64,000 nt of DNA from assembly GCA_029202845.1 (NCBI GenBank), contig CP119315.1:1891001-1955000 (forward strand), read 5' to 3'. Within the stretch, counting starts at the first letter, position 1. Each line of letters begins with the position of its first letter. The position numbers and the translations under genes are program-made. This DNA comes from Candidatus Sphingomonas colombiensis (GTDB lineage: Bacteria > Pseudomonadota > Alphaproteobacteria > Sphingomonadales > Sphingomonadaceae). Below are positions 50,759 through 59,849 of the stretch, piece by piece. Under the pieces are notes generated by a model. The model was given only the letters and a program-made list of their open reading frames with translations, did not search any database and was not told where the DNA came from.

Positions 50759-50869
50759 ATGAAGAAGGTGCTGCTGCTGCTGGTCGCCGGGTCGCTGTTT
50801 GCCGGGGTCGCGGCCTATGCCGCGATCGGGCGGCCGGCCGCTGTGACCAAAGTACGAACGACGCGCTGA
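50759..50869 (+). CDS. 36-aa predicted membrane-anchored peptide between leuC and leuD
   Basis: MKKVLLLLVAGSLFAGVAAY begins a 36-residue ORF with a basic start and a hydrophobic core followed by a short polar tail, ending VRTTR. AGGGGACAG precedes the ATG with good spacing, and it lies between leuC and leuD, 23 nt before leuD. It may be a small membrane protein or an exported peptide; no homologue is claimed. Confidence 0.55.
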   Translation: MKKVLLLLVAGSLFAGVAAYAAIGRPAAVTKVRTTR

Positions 50870-50892
50870 TCCGCGCGCGAGGAGTATAGAAG

Positions 50893-51486
50893 ATGGAAGC
50901 CGTGACGAGCGTTTCCGGCCGCGCCTATCCATGGGGCCAGAAGAACGTCGATACCGATGTGATCATTCCGGCGCACTGGCTGAAGACGATCACCCGCGCC
51001 GGCCTTGGCCGTGGCGCGTTCGAAACGGTGCGCGCGGTGCCGGGCAATGTGTTCGACGATCCGGCTTATGCCGGAGCTGCGATCCTGATCGCAGGCGACA
51101 ATTTCGGTTGCGGCTCCAGCCGCGAACATGCCGCCTGGGCGCTCAACGATCTGGGCATCAAGGCGGTGATCGCGCCGAGCTTTTCCGACATCTTCTCCGG
51201 CAATGCGTTCAAGAACGGCATCGTCACGGTGGTGTTGCCGCAGGAAGCGATCGATCGGCTGCTGGAGGCGGCGAAGACCGATCCCGTTACCGTCGATCTG
51301 GAAAGCATGACGGTGACGACGCCTTATCAGGATCGGTTCGCATTCTCGCTCGATCCGTTCCGCCGCGAATGCCTGATGCACGGGCTGGACGAGATCGGCC
51401 TGACGATGGAGCGCGACGCCGCGATCGGTCGATATGAGGCGGAAATCGATGCCGGCCGTCCATGGGTGAGCCGCCGCGCGGCCTGA
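50893..51486 (+). CDS. leuD: 3-isopropylmalate dehydratase small subunit
   Basis: A 197-aa swivel domain of isopropylmalate isomerase. NVDTDVIIPAHWLKTI, AAILIAGDNFGCGSSREHA and IVTVVLPQEAIDRL are diagnostic. GAGGAG precedes the start. It follows leuC and the small ORF; leuA and leuB are not in the window. Confidence 0.96.
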   Translation: MEAVTSVSGRAYPWGQKNVDTDVIIPAHWLKTITRAGLGRGAFETVRAVPGNVFDDPAYAGAAILIAGDNFGCGSSREHAAWALNDLGIKAVIAPSFSDIFSGNAFKNGIVTVVLPQEAIDRLLEAAKTDPVTVDLESMTVTTPYQDRFAFSLDPFRRECLMHGLDEIGLTMERDAAIGRYEAEIDAGRPWVSRRAA

Positions 51487-51611
51487 CGCGGCGCACGATT
51501 CCTCAAACCCTCTGGACGCGCCACGCCGCGCGCTGCAAGACGATACCGTCAATTCGAAAACGCCGCGCGATCCCGTGATGGGTCGCGCGCTGGCGGAGAG
51601 AGGAAGCGGAA

Positions 51612-52613
51612 ATGCGCGCATTATTGTCCACCGCGATCGGCGGACCGGAAACTCTGACAGTCGGTGAACTGCCCGATCCCACGCCCGGCCCGGGCGAAGT
51701 GCTGGTCGCGGTGAAGGCCTGCGCGATCAACTTCCCCGACGTGCTCGTGATCGAGGACAAATATCAGTTCAAGCCGCCGCGGCCGTTCGCGCCGGGGGGC
51801 GAGATTTCCGGGGTCGTCGAAGCGATCGGCGAGGGCGTGACCACGTTCAAGCCTGGCGATCGCGTGATGGGCAATACCGGTATGGGTGGCCTCAGCGAGA
51901 AGGTCGTGATCCGCGAGGCGGGGCTCTATGCGCTGCCGGCGGCACGCAGCTTCGAGGAAGGCGCCTCGATGTTGCTCACTTATGGCACGACGATCCACGC
52001 GCTGATCGATCGCGGCCATATCAAGCCGGGCGAAACGCTGCTGGTGCTCGGCGCGGCCGGCGGCGTTGGCCTTGCGGCGGTGGAATTGGGCAAGGCGTTC
52101 GGCGCGCGCGTCGTCGGCGCGGTATCGTCGGAGGAAAAGGCGCAGGCGGTGCGCGATGCCGGGGCCGACGACGTGATCGTCTATGGCCGGGGGCCGTTCT
52201 CCAAGGATGAATCCAAGGCGCTGGCCGACGCGTTCAAAGCGAAGGCCGCTCCGAACGGCTTCGATCTCGTCTATGATGCGGTCGGCGGCGATTATGCCGA
52301 ACCGGCGCTGCGCTCGATGGCGTGGGAGGGGCGCTATCTGGTGATCGGTTTCCCCGCCGGCATCCCGAAGCTGCCGCTCAACCTGACGTTGCTCAAGAGC
52401 TGCGACATATGCGGTGTGTTCTGGGGTGCGTTCGCGGCGCGGGAGCCGGCGCGCAACCGCGCCAATATCGGGCAGTTGTTCGATCTGTGGGCGGCGGGCA
52501 AGATCGCGCCGAAGATCACCGAGGTCTTTCCGCTGGAAAAGGGCGGCGACGCGATCGCCCGGTTGGGTGGACGTCAGGCGATCGGCAAGCTGGTGGTCCG
52601 CGTCGCGGACTGA
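51612..52613 (+). CDS. NADPH:quinone oxidoreductase-like (MDR family)
   Basis: A 333-aa medium-chain reductase without the catalytic zinc ligands. It has VKACAINFPDVLVIEDKYQF, GYVEAIGEGVTTFKPGDRV-type catalytic half, and a Rossmann NAD(P) site VLGAAGGVGLAAVELGKAF. It resembles QOR/crotonyl-CoA-reductase-like enzymes. The substrate is unknown. GAGAGAGGAA precedes the ATG. Confidence 0.82.
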   Translation: MRALLSTAIGGPETLTVGELPDPTPGPGEVLVAVKACAINFPDVLVIEDKYQFKPPRPFAPGGEISGVVEAIGEGVTTFKPGDRVMGNTGMGGLSEKVVIREAGLYALPAARSFEEGASMLLTYGTTIHALIDRGHIKPGETLLVLGAAGGVGLAAVELGKAFGARVVGAVSSEEKAQAVRDAGADDVIVYGRGPFSKDESKALADAFKAKAAPNGFDLVYDAVGGDYAEPALRSMAWEGRYLVIGFPAGIPKLPLNLTLLKSCDICGVFWGAFAAREPARNRANIGQLFDLWAAGKIAPKITEVFPLEKGGDAIARLGGRQAIGKLVVRVAD

Positions 52614-52753
52614 AACGTTCGTTCCCGCGGGTCGGCGCCGCGAAATATGCTCCCTCGCGTATTTCCAAACGGACTCCGACGCGTCGCCGCCCCGACGTTG
52701 CGCATGGGCTGCTCCCTCTCTATCTCGAGGGCTCTGATTTATTGGGAGCAGAC

Positions 52754-53077
52754 ATGACCACCTTCGACGATCGCGAGCGCGCTTTTGAAAACAAGTTCGC
52801 GCGTGACGAGGAAATGGCCTTCCGCATCATCGCGCGGCGCAATCGCCTGCTCGGCCAATGGGCGGCGGGGTTGATGAAGCTCACCCCGGCGGAGGCGGAT
52901 TCCTATGGCAAGACGGTGATCCACGCCGATCTGGAAGAGGCGGGCGACGACGATGTGGTGCGCAAGCTGCTCGGCGATCTCACCGCCGCTGGCGTCGATA
53001 TCGACGAGGCCGCCGTGCGCCGCGCGCTGGAGGAGCAGATGATCGAGGCGCGCCGCCAGTTGATGGAAGCGCAATAA
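52754..53077 (+). CDS. DUF1476 protein (F1Fo-ATPase inhibitor zeta)
   Basis: A 107-aa DUF1476 protein starting MTTFDDRERAFENKFARDEE. In Paracoccus denitrificans this family (zeta) inhibits F1-ATPase by binding its N-terminus to the catalytic interface. The conserved RDEEMAFRIIARRNRLLGQWAA is the inhibitor region. It is adjacent to bolA and grxD, a common alphaproteobacterial cluster. Confidence 0.85.
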   Translation: MTTFDDRERAFENKFARDEEMAFRIIARRNRLLGQWAAGLMKLTPAEADSYGKTVIHADLEEAGDDDVVRKLLGDLTAAGVDIDEAAVRRALEEQMIEARRQLMEAQ

Positions 53078-53078
53078 C

Positions 53079-53312
53079 ATGCCGATGGCGGCGGATGACA
53101 TCGCCACGCTGATCCGCGAGGGAATTCCGGATGCAGACGTGGAGATCACCGATCTCGCGGGCGATGGCGATCATTATGCGGCGCGCGTCGTCAGCGCGTC
53201 GTTCGCGGGGCTATCGCGCGTGAAGCAGCACCAGGCGGTCTATGCCGCGCTCGGTGGCCGCATGGGCGGCGTGCTCCACGCCTTGCAGCTTACCACCGCC
53301 GTTCCGAAATAA
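53079..53312 (+). CDS. bolA: BolA-family protein
   Basis: A 77-aa BolA with the conserved GDGDHYAARVVSASFAGLSRV (invariant His for cluster ligation) and HQAVYAALGGRMGG. It binds [2Fe-2S] together with the CGFS glutaredoxin encoded next door (grxD at 53340). It starts 1 nt after the DUF1476 stop. Confidence 0.92.
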   Translation: MPMAADDIATLIREGIPDADVEITDLAGDGDHYAARVVSASFAGLSRVKQHQAVYAALGGRMGGVLHALQLTTAVPK

Positions 53313-53339
53313 CGGCCAATATATGTTGAGGAACAGGCG

Positions 53340-53666
53340 ATGACCGACGACGTCCAGGCCCGCATCGATGCGGTAGTGAAGAATAATCAGGTGGTGCTGT
53401 TCATGAAGGGCAGCCCGCTTTTCCCGCAATGCGGCTTTTCCAGCCGCGCGGTGGCAATCCTCCAGCATCTGAACGTCGAGTTCGAAAGCGTCGACGTGTT
53501 GCAGGATCAGGGCATCCGTCAGGGGATCAAGGCCTATTCGGATTGGCCGACCATTCCGCAGCTCTATGTCGGCGGCGAATTCGTCGGCGGATCGGACATC
53601 ATGATGGAGATGTACGAATCCGGCGAGCTGGCCGAATTGTTCGAAAGCGCTGCCAAGGCTGAGTGA
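53340..53666 (+). CDS. grxD: Monothiol CGFS glutaredoxin (Grx4-type)
   Basis: A 108-aa iron-sulfur-carrier glutaredoxin. The active site is CGFS (in PQCGFSSRAV) and the GSH-binding segments are WPTIPQLYVGGEFVGG and SDIMMEMYESGEL. It works with BolA in cluster delivery and iron sensing. GAGGAACAGG precedes the start. Confidence 0.95.
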   Translation: MTDDVQARIDAVVKNNQVVLFMKGSPLFPQCGFSSRAVAILQHLNVEFESVDVLQDQGIRQGIKAYSDWPTIPQLYVGGEFVGGSDIMMEMYESGELAELFESAAKAE

Positions 53667-53674
53667 CCGGGTGA

Positions 53675-53715
53675 GGGCGGGGCGTCGCGAGATCGAAGTA
53701 GCGACGCACCCGCCC
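53675..53715. terminator. Terminator after grxD
   Basis: GGGCGGG (53675-53681) pairs with CCCGCCC (53709-53715) and CGTCGC (53683-53688) with GCGACG (53701-53706), with a one- or two-nt bulge. It ends the DUF1476-bolA-grxD unit. The rest of the gap to 53896 shows nothing clear. Confidence 0.65.
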
Positions 53716-53896
53716 TGCTGAAGCGTTTTGACTTTAACGCTCGGTGCGCCATTCACGATGCAGCACGCGTGCCAAAAGGCGAAGGGCACGGAAATCCATC
53801 GGAACAGTGGTTAACGCGCAAAGTCGCGATGCCCGAACTGTAAAAATTTACGACAGAACAGCATGGTGGGAGCCCGTGCCACCTGCGCCCGCCGGC

Positions 53897-55996
53897 CTAT
53901 TTATCCTTCAGCTCCGTTTCGAAGAAGCGCACGGTCGCGGTGTCGGCCTTCAACCAATCCGCATAGCGCAGGAAGCCGTGGATTTCGTTTGGCAGGATCA
54001 ACTGCTCATAGCGGACCCCGGCATTGTCCAGCCGCCGCGCCAGATCGATCGTCTGGTTGAAACGCACGTTCCGGTCGTCATCGCCATGGATCAGCAGCAC
54101 GGGCGATTTCCAGCGCGCGACATCGGCGATCGGCGAGCTTTCGAAGGCGGTCTTGAGCGTTGCCTCCCAATCGCCCTTTTCATGGCGTTCGACGGGTTTG
54201 CCTTCCTCCGCGATCAGGCGTGACCAGTCGTGCACGCCGTGCAGATCGACCCCGGCCTTGAACGTCGCGCTGTCCCGCGCGAGCGCCAGCGCGGTCAGAT
54301 AGCCGCCATAGGAGCCGCCCCAGATGCCGATCCGATCGGGGTTCACGTTGCTCAGCGATTGCAGATATTTCGCGCCGGCCTGAACGTCGCGATATTCGGA
54401 CGCGCCACGGAAGCTGGCCTTGTCAGGGTGCTGGAATGCGCGACCATAACCGATGCCCAGCCGATAATTGACCGAGAGCACCACGAAGCCGCGTGATGCC
54501 AGATATTGGTTCACCGCATAGCTGTGGGCGTAATAATCCATATAGGGGAAGCCCAGCAGCATCTGCCGCATCGGCCCGCCGTGGACGAAAACGATCGCCG
54601 GATGCTTGGCCTTGCCGCCTGCCGGCTCGAACAACTGCCCATGGACGACAAGTCCATCTGCCGCCTTGAAGACGACGCGCTTCGGCGCGACCATCGGTGG
54701 TGCGTATCCGGCCGATGAGGCCCCGACGAGTGTGCCGTTCCCGGCCCCGCTGCTCATCCGCACCTCTGCGGCGCGGGTCGCTCCCGCCGCGACAAAGGCG
54801 ATACGATCGCCCCCGACGGCCACTGGCGTCCACTCCAGCCCATCGCCCCGTGTCATCGCCACCGGCTCCGCACGGTCGATCGGCACGCGGAATATGTGGC
54901 GGCGATCGTCGTCCTCGGCCGCCGTGCCGGTATTGGCGTCATAGAACAGCGTCGCGCGATCGCGCGACATGGTGGTGTGCTCGACCATGAAATTGCCCGG
55001 TGTCAGCAGCAATGGCTGACCGCCCGCCGCTGGCATCGAATAGAGATGCGGCCAACCGTCCAGTTCGGCGCGGAATACCAGGCGATCATGTGCGCCCCAC
55101 ATCAATGCCGCGCCATCGGCGATCGAGTCGGGATAGGAGCCTTCTAGAGTGCGCGGGCTTTGCCACACCACTTTGCCGTCGCCGCTCGTCGCATCGGCGA
55201 CGACGATCGACCAGGGGAGCGGTGTTTCGGTCAGCATCGGTTCGGGCGCGCCGCCATTGCCGGGAAGCCGGGTGAAGGCGACACGCTGCCCATCCGGAGA
55301 CCACACCGGCGCACCATCGAAGCCAGTCGCCGGGGCCAGCCAGACGATCGGCTTGTCCGCGCCGGACCATATGCCGACGAAGCTATGGTCGCCCCGCCCC
55401 GAGACGAAGGCGAGCCGCGTTCCGTCTGGCGACCAGGCGAGCGCGGACGCCTTGCCGCGATCAGCGATAAGCTGCTTCGGTTTTTCCTTCCCGGCGCCGT
55501 CGACGCTCCACACCTTGCCGCTTTTGATGAAGGCGACGCGTCCTTTGGCGGAGATCGCCGGCGTGTCGCCCTCGGCGATCTTCACTGGCACGCCGCCGCC
55601 TGTGGCGGCGGACCAGATTTCCAGCGTGACCGCATCCGGGCTGTCGGCAGGATTGGGCTCCCAGTCGATCGGCCAATTGGAGTCATGATCGCCGCCGCGC
55701 ACCCAGATCGCTCGCGTGCCATCGGGGGAAAGCATCAGCCCGGTCAATTCCTGCCCGTCGTCCGCGAGCGCGCCGGTCAGCGCCCGTGCGCGATAGTCCG
55801 GGCCGGTGGCGGTCCAGACGTTGCGCACGCCTTTCACCACGCTGATCCAGGCGATGCGATCCGCGCGTTCCGCGGCGATCAGCGCGGTGGGGAAGGGGTA
55901 GGCCAGCGCGGCTTCCAGCCCGGGTAGGGGCGCCTCGGCCGCCCGCGCCGTTGCCGGAGCGGCCACCAGCAATATGGCTAGCGCGACTGACCTCAT
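53897..55996 (-). CDS. S9-family (prolyl oligopeptidase-type) serine peptidase
   Basis: A 699-aa exported peptidase. A signal peptide (ALAILLVAAPATARA) and an N-terminal beta-propeller with repeated SPDGTR strands come first. The C-terminal alpha/beta hydrolase has the nucleophile in GIWGGSYGGYLTALA, Asp in LIHGDDDRNVRF and His in LPNEIHGFLRY. It resembles dipeptidyl-peptidase/acylaminoacyl-peptidase enzymes. It lies alone on the minus strand, divergent from the blaI-like gene. Confidence 0.88.
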   Translation of the reverse strand: MRSVALAILLVAAPATARAAEAPLPGLEAALAYPFPTALIAAERADRIAWISVVKGVRNVWTATGPDYRARALTGALADDGQELTGLMLSPDGTRAIWVRGGDHDSNWPIDWEPNPADSPDAVTLEIWSAATGGGVPVKIAEGDTPAISAKGRVAFIKSGKVWSVDGAGKEKPKQLIADRGKASALAWSPDGTRLAFVSGRGDHSFVGIWSGADKPIVWLAPATGFDGAPVWSPDGQRVAFTRLPGNGGAPEPMLTETPLPWSIVVADATSGDGKVVWQSPRTLEGSYPDSIADGAALMWGAHDRLVFRAELDGWPHLYSMPAAGGQPLLLTPGNFMVEHTTMSRDRATLFYDANTGTAAEDDDRRHIFRVPIDRAEPVAMTRGDGLEWTPVAVGGDRIAFVAAGATRAAEVRMSSGAGNGTLVGASSAGYAPPMVAPKRVVFKAADGLVVHGQLFEPAGGKAKHPAIVFVHGGPMRQMLLGFPYMDYYAHSYAVNQYLASRGFVVLSVNYRLGIGYGRAFQHPDKASFRGASEYRDVQAGAKYLQSLSNVNPDRIGIWGGSYGGYLTALALARDSATFKAGVDLHGVHDWSRLIAEEGKPVERHEKGDWEATLKTAFESSPIADVARWKSPVLLIHGDDDRNVRFNQTIDLARRLDNAGVRYEQLILPNEIHGFLRYADWLKADTATVRFFETELKDK

Positions 55997-56103
55997 ATCT
56001 GCCCCCTTCTTGATCCCGAAGGCGGCAGCTTAACGGCCGATCGGCCATTGGCAATTGCGCCCCGGCCGGTCGAAACGAGATGAGCCGGATCGTCCTTTCG
56101 CTA

Positions 56104-56133
56104 TTGACCACAAGCGTAATCGATGTAATTACA
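56104..56133 (+). promoter_or_regulatory. Promoter with palindromic BlaI-type operator
   Basis: TTGACC (56104-56109) is spaced 16 nt from TAATTA (56126-56131), which lies inside the perfect palindrome TGTAATTACA (56124-56133). BlaI/MecI repressors bind TACA/TGTA dyads, so this fits autoregulation of the blaI-M56 pair. Confidence 0.65.
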
Positions 56134-56161
56134 ACCGTAGTCGATAGGAGGGTGCCGAGTC

Positions 56162-56530
56162 GTGGCCGAGCGGATCAGCGATGCCGAACATGCCGTGATG
56201 GAGGTGTTGTGGGATGATTCCCCGCTCACCGCGCAGGAGGTGGCCGAGCGTGTCGGCCCCGATCGCGGCTGGAGCGTCAATACCGTCAAGACCCTGCTCG
56301 GCCGGCTGCTCGCCAAGAGCGCGGTTTCGCACGAGGAAGACGGCCGGCGTTATCTTTATCGCCCCGCCGTCCAGCGCGGCGACTATGTTTCCGGTGAATC
56401 GCGGCGGCTGATCGATCGGCTGTTCGGCGGCAAGCTTACGCCGCTGGTCGCGCATCTTGCCGAGCGCGACGAACTTTCCGCGCAGGATATCGCCGAGATC
56501 GAGGCGCTGCTGAAGGCGCTGAAGCAATGA
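56162..56530 (+). CDS. BlaI/MecI/CopY-family transcriptional repressor
   Basis: A 122-aa winged-helix repressor. ISDAEHAVMEVLWDDSPLTAQEV and WSVNTVKTLLGRLLAKSAV form the DNA-binding domain, and the rest dimerises. In homologues it is cleaved after a signal from an M56 peptidase partner, encoded directly downstream (4-nt overlap). GTG start with AGGAGGG. The regulon is unknown; no beta-lactamase is adjacent. Confidence 0.9.
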   Translation: MAERISDAEHAVMEVLWDDSPLTAQEVAERVGPDRGWSVNTVKTLLGRLLAKSAVSHEEDGRRYLYRPAVQRGDYVSGESRRLIDRLFGGKLTPLVAHLAERDELSAQDIAEIEALLKALKQ

Positions 56531-58140
56531 TCGGCTGGGCGGTGGAAGCGCTGATCGCTTCGGCCGCGCTGATCGCGCTGGTGCTGGCGATCCGCGTTCC
56601 CGTGCGCCGCGCGTTCGGCGCCCCGGTGGCTTATGCGCTGTGGCTGCTTCCCGTGCTGCGGCTGGTGCTCCCGCCGCTCCCTGCGACATTGCGTGACGGG
56701 GTGGTGCCGCCGATCGCCGCGCCGCTGGGCGATATGGGCCGCCAGGTGTCGTGGATGATCCTGCCGGCCGCGGGCGTCGATGCGTCGACGGCCCCCGATC
56801 TCGGCGCGATGATTGGTGGCGCGGCCGTGATCCTGTGGAGTGTCGGCGCGCTGGGCTTCATCGGCTGGCAATTCGCAGCTTATGTTCGTTTTCGCCGCCG
56901 GTTGCTCGCGGCCGCGACTCCGCTCGACACGATCGGCAGCGTCACGATCGTTTCCAGCCCGGCGGCATCCGGCCCGCTCGCTTTCGGCATCATGCGGCGT
57001 TTCGTCGCCTTTCCGCGCGATTTCGCTGGCCGTTATGACGAGAGCGAGCGCGAACTGGCGCTGGCGCACGAGCTTGGCCATCATGCGCGCGGCGATCTGA
57101 TCGCCAATTGGGTCGCGCTCGCGGTCCTGGGGCTGCACTGGTTCAATCCGGTGGCGTGGTTCGCCTTCCGCGCTTTCCGCGCCGATCAGGAGATGGCGAA
57201 CGACGCGCGCGTCCTCGCCGGGCGCAATCCCGCCGAGCGGCACGCCTACGCCTGCGCCATCGTCAAGGCGGCGCACGGCGGGGCGATCGCCGCCGCCTGC
57301 CATTTGCACACGGTCGATGATCTCAAGGGGAGATTGCGCATGCTTTCCACACCCGCCACCCGCGCCCGGATCGTTGCCGGCACGGTCAGCATCGCTGCAC
57401 TGGGCGCCGCCGCGCTAGGCCTTACCGCCACCGGCACCGCCGCCGCCGCGAAAATGCGCGCCGGCATGGAGCGTGTCACCGGGGTCGATATCGACGCGAT
57501 CCAGCTGGCCTCGCTGCTGCGTCCGCCGCCCGAGCTGTCGATGCCCGCCGCGCCGATCGCGGGTGAGGGCAAGCGTCGCGTGGTGATCCACCGTGATGGC
57601 GGGACGCAGGTTTATGAAGGGGCGGACGCGGACGCCTATATGGCCGACCATCCGGCCCCGCTCCCGCCGCAGCCCCCCGTTCCGCCGTCGCCCGACATGG
57701 TGCAGGCGCCGCCCGCTCCAACCGCTCCACCCGCTCCACCCGCGCCGCCGTCTCGCGAGGAGATCGATCGCCGCGTCTCGCGCGCCATGGCATCCGTGCC
57801 GACCGTTGTGTCGCGCGATTGCGGTGAAGGCGGGCGCGATGCGCGGATGACGATGCGCGGCCACGAAAATGGCCATCGCACCGTCGTGATCTGCAATGAC
57901 CGTATCGCGCGGGCAGGAGCGGAAGGGGAGCGCCGCGCGGCGATTGCGACGCAGATGGCCGCGGTCGATACGGTGGCGATCAAGCGGCAGGCGATGGCCA
58001 GTGCTATCGCCGGGATGCGCGCCGCCCGCGCCTCGATCGCGGCGAAACGCAACATGCCCGAAGATGCGCGTCGTGAAACGCTGGCGGAGCTGGATCGCAG
58101 CATCGCGGAAATGTCGCGGGAAGATCCGGACAGGGATTGA
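56527..58140 (+). CDS. BlaR1-like M56-family membrane metallopeptidase
   Basis: A 537-aa protein with four N-terminal membrane segments and the zinc-protease motif HELGH (181-185, in ALAHELGHHARGD). It has the M56 NDARVLAGRNPAERHAYA-type segment. The C-terminal half is Pro/Ala-rich (PPAPPAPP) and lacks the penicillin-binding sensor of BlaR1. It probably cleaves the adjacent BlaI-type repressor in response to an unknown signal. Confidence 0.85.
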   Translation: MIGWAVEALIASAALIALVLAIRVPVRRAFGAPVAYALWLLPVLRLVLPPLPATLRDGVVPPIAAPLGDMGRQVSWMILPAAGVDASTAPDLGAMIGGAAVILWSVGALGFIGWQFAAYVRFRRRLLAAATPLDTIGSVTIVSSPAASGPLAFGIMRRFVAFPRDFAGRYDESERELALAHELGHHARGDLIANWVALAVLGLHWFNPVAWFAFRAFRADQEMANDARVLAGRNPAERHAYACAIVKAAHGGAIAAACHLHTVDDLKGRLRMLSTPATRARIVAGTVSIAALGAAALGLTATGTAAAAKMRAGMERVTGVDIDAIQLASLLRPPPELSMPAAPIAGEGKRRVVIHRDGGTQVYEGADADAYMADHPAPLPPQPPVPPSPDMVQAPPAPTAPPAPPAPPSREEIDRRVSRAMASVPTVVSRDCGEGGRDARMTMRGHENGHRTVVICNDRIARAGAEGERRAAIATQMAAVDTVAIKRQAMASAIAGMRAARASIAAKRNMPEDARRETLAELDRSIAEMSREDPDRD

Positions 58141-58250
58141 TCGAACCGGGGGAGGAGCCGGTCGGCCGGTCGCCACCGAATAAGGTTGGGGCCGGCCGTT
58201 TCATGCCGCTTTCCCTTGCCATACGGGCGTTCAGCCGCCATCTCGCGCGG

Positions 58251-59108
58251 ATGGACGAGCCACCGACCGGCATCGCGATCGCGCTCGAACCGCTCGTTAC
58301 GCGGGTTCTTGCGCCCAATCCGTCGCCCTATACCTTCACCGGCACGCAGACGCATATCGTCGGCACCCATGATCTCGCGGTGATCGATCCGGGCCCGGAG
58401 GACGAGGCGCACCACGCGGCGTTGATCGCCGCGATCGCCGGGCGGCCGGTCCGCGCGATCGTCATCACCCATCACCACCGCGATCATTCGCCCGCCGCGA
58501 TCCGGCTGAAGGCGGAAACCGGCGCGCCGATCGTCGGTGCCGCGCCATTCCATGTGTCGAGCGAGGTCCCGCGCGCGGATGCGGCATTCGACGCGCATTA
58601 CGCCCCTGATCGCGTACTGGCGGAGGGCGACCGCGTCGCGGGCGAAGGCTGGACGCTGGAAACGATCGCGACGCCGGGCCACACCTCCAATCATCTCGCC
58701 TTCGCGCTGCTGGAGACAAAGGCGCTGTTCTCGGGCGATCATGTGATGGGCTGGTCTACCAGCGTCGTCTCGCCACCGGATGGCGACATGAGCGCCTATA
58801 TGGCCAGCCTCGAAAAGCTGATGAACCGCGACGATCGGGTTTACTACCCCGGCCATGGCGAGGCGGTGGAAAAGCCGCAGCGGCTGGTGCGCGGGCTGCT
58901 CGGCCACCGCAAACAGCGCGAGGGTCAGATTCTGCGGCTGCTCGGCAACGGCGCGAGCGCGGTGCCGGCGATGGTCGAGAAAATGTATGTCGGGATCGAC
59001 CGGCGCCTGTTCGGCGCGGCCGAGCAATCCGTGCTGGCGCATCTCGTCGATCTCGAACAGCGTGGGCTGGTCGCTTCGGAAGCGGGGGTATGGCGGAACG
59101 TCGCGTAA
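58251..59108 (+). CDS. MBL-fold hydrolase (LACTB2-like)
   Basis: About 285 aa with the zinc signature THHHRDHSPAA (HxHxDH) and TPGHTSNHL, GDHVMGWST and PGHGEAV. The C-terminal helical domain matches LACTB2/glyoxalase-II-like hydrolases. The N-terminal start is uncertain: TTG at 58137 overlaps the M56 gene, and ATG at 58203 or 58251 is possible. The shortest gives the usual N-terminus. Confidence 0.8.
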   Translation: MDEPPTGIAIALEPLVTRVLAPNPSPYTFTGTQTHIVGTHDLAVIDPGPEDEAHHAALIAAIAGRPVRAIVITHHHRDHSPAAIRLKAETGAPIVGAAPFHVSSEVPRADAAFDAHYAPDRVLAEGDRVAGEGWTLETIATPGHTSNHLAFALLETKALFSGDHVMGWSTSVVSPPDGDMSAYMASLEKLMNRDDRVYYPGHGEAVEKPQRLVRGLLGHRKQREGQILRLLGNGASAVPAMVEKMYVGIDRRLFGAAEQSVLAHLVDLEQRGLVASEAGVWRNVA

Positions 59109-59788
59109 GGCCGTTCGCGGTCGATTTCCTCGCGGCGCTTGCGATCCTGCTCCTGCTTGCTGGCGGCGGCTGGTGGCTGGCGCAGCGCTATGTCACTTCG
59201 CGCCTCACCCCCGATCCGACCACGATCGCCAGCGCCAGCCTGTCGGGGCTGCGCGAGCAGAACCGCCTCTCCGCGTTCGCGGCGCGCTTCGTGGCGGTCG
59301 TGACGTCGAAACAATCGCAATTCGGGTTGAGCGCGGAACGGACCACGATCATGCCGGGGATGGTTCGCTATGAGGTCGATCTCGGCCGCCTCTCGCAGCG
59401 CAACGTGGCATGGGACGCCGCCACGAAAACGCTGTCCGTGCGGTTGCCGGCTGTCGAGGTGACGCCGCCGGCGATCGATCTCGATGCGATCCGCAGCTAT
59501 GGCTCGGGCGGGGTGCTGATGGCGCTTACGCCCGCGCGCGAGTCGCTCGATTCGGCGAACCGCAGCGCGGGGCAGGCGGAGCTGTTGCGGCAGGCACGCG
59601 CGGCACCGATGATGAACATGGCGAAAGATGCGACGCGCCGCGCGGTGGAGCGCAGTTTTGCCATGCCATTGAAAGCGGCCGGAATAGACGCGATCGTCAA
59701 CGTGCGCTTCGCCGATGATCCGGTGCGCGACGGGGAACGCTGGGACGTCAGCCGCAGCCTGGAGGAAGTGCTCGGCAACCGGCGTTGA
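59090..59788 (+). CDS. DUF4230 membrane-anchored protein
   Basis: A 232-aa product with one N-terminal membrane segment (FLAALAILLLLAGGGWWLA). The DUF4230 domain follows: LREQNRLSAFAARFVAVVTSK, and VRYEVDLGRLSQRN. The function is unknown. It overlaps the upstream MBL gene by 19 nt. Confidence 0.78.
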   Translation: MAERRVRPFAVDFLAALAILLLLAGGGWWLAQRYVTSRLTPDPTTIASASLSGLREQNRLSAFAARFVAVVTSKQSQFGLSAERTTIMPGMVRYEVDLGRLSQRNVAWDAATKTLSVRLPAVEVTPPAIDLDAIRSYGSGGVLMALTPARESLDSANRSAGQAELLRQARAAPMMNMAKDATRRAVERSFAMPLKAAGIDAIVNVRFADDPVRDGERWDVSRSLEEVLGNRR

Positions 59789-59849
59789 GTGATCGTTGCG
59801 ATTGCGGTATGTTTCTTCCCATGCGGGAGCGGTTCAGGGGAGACCGACG

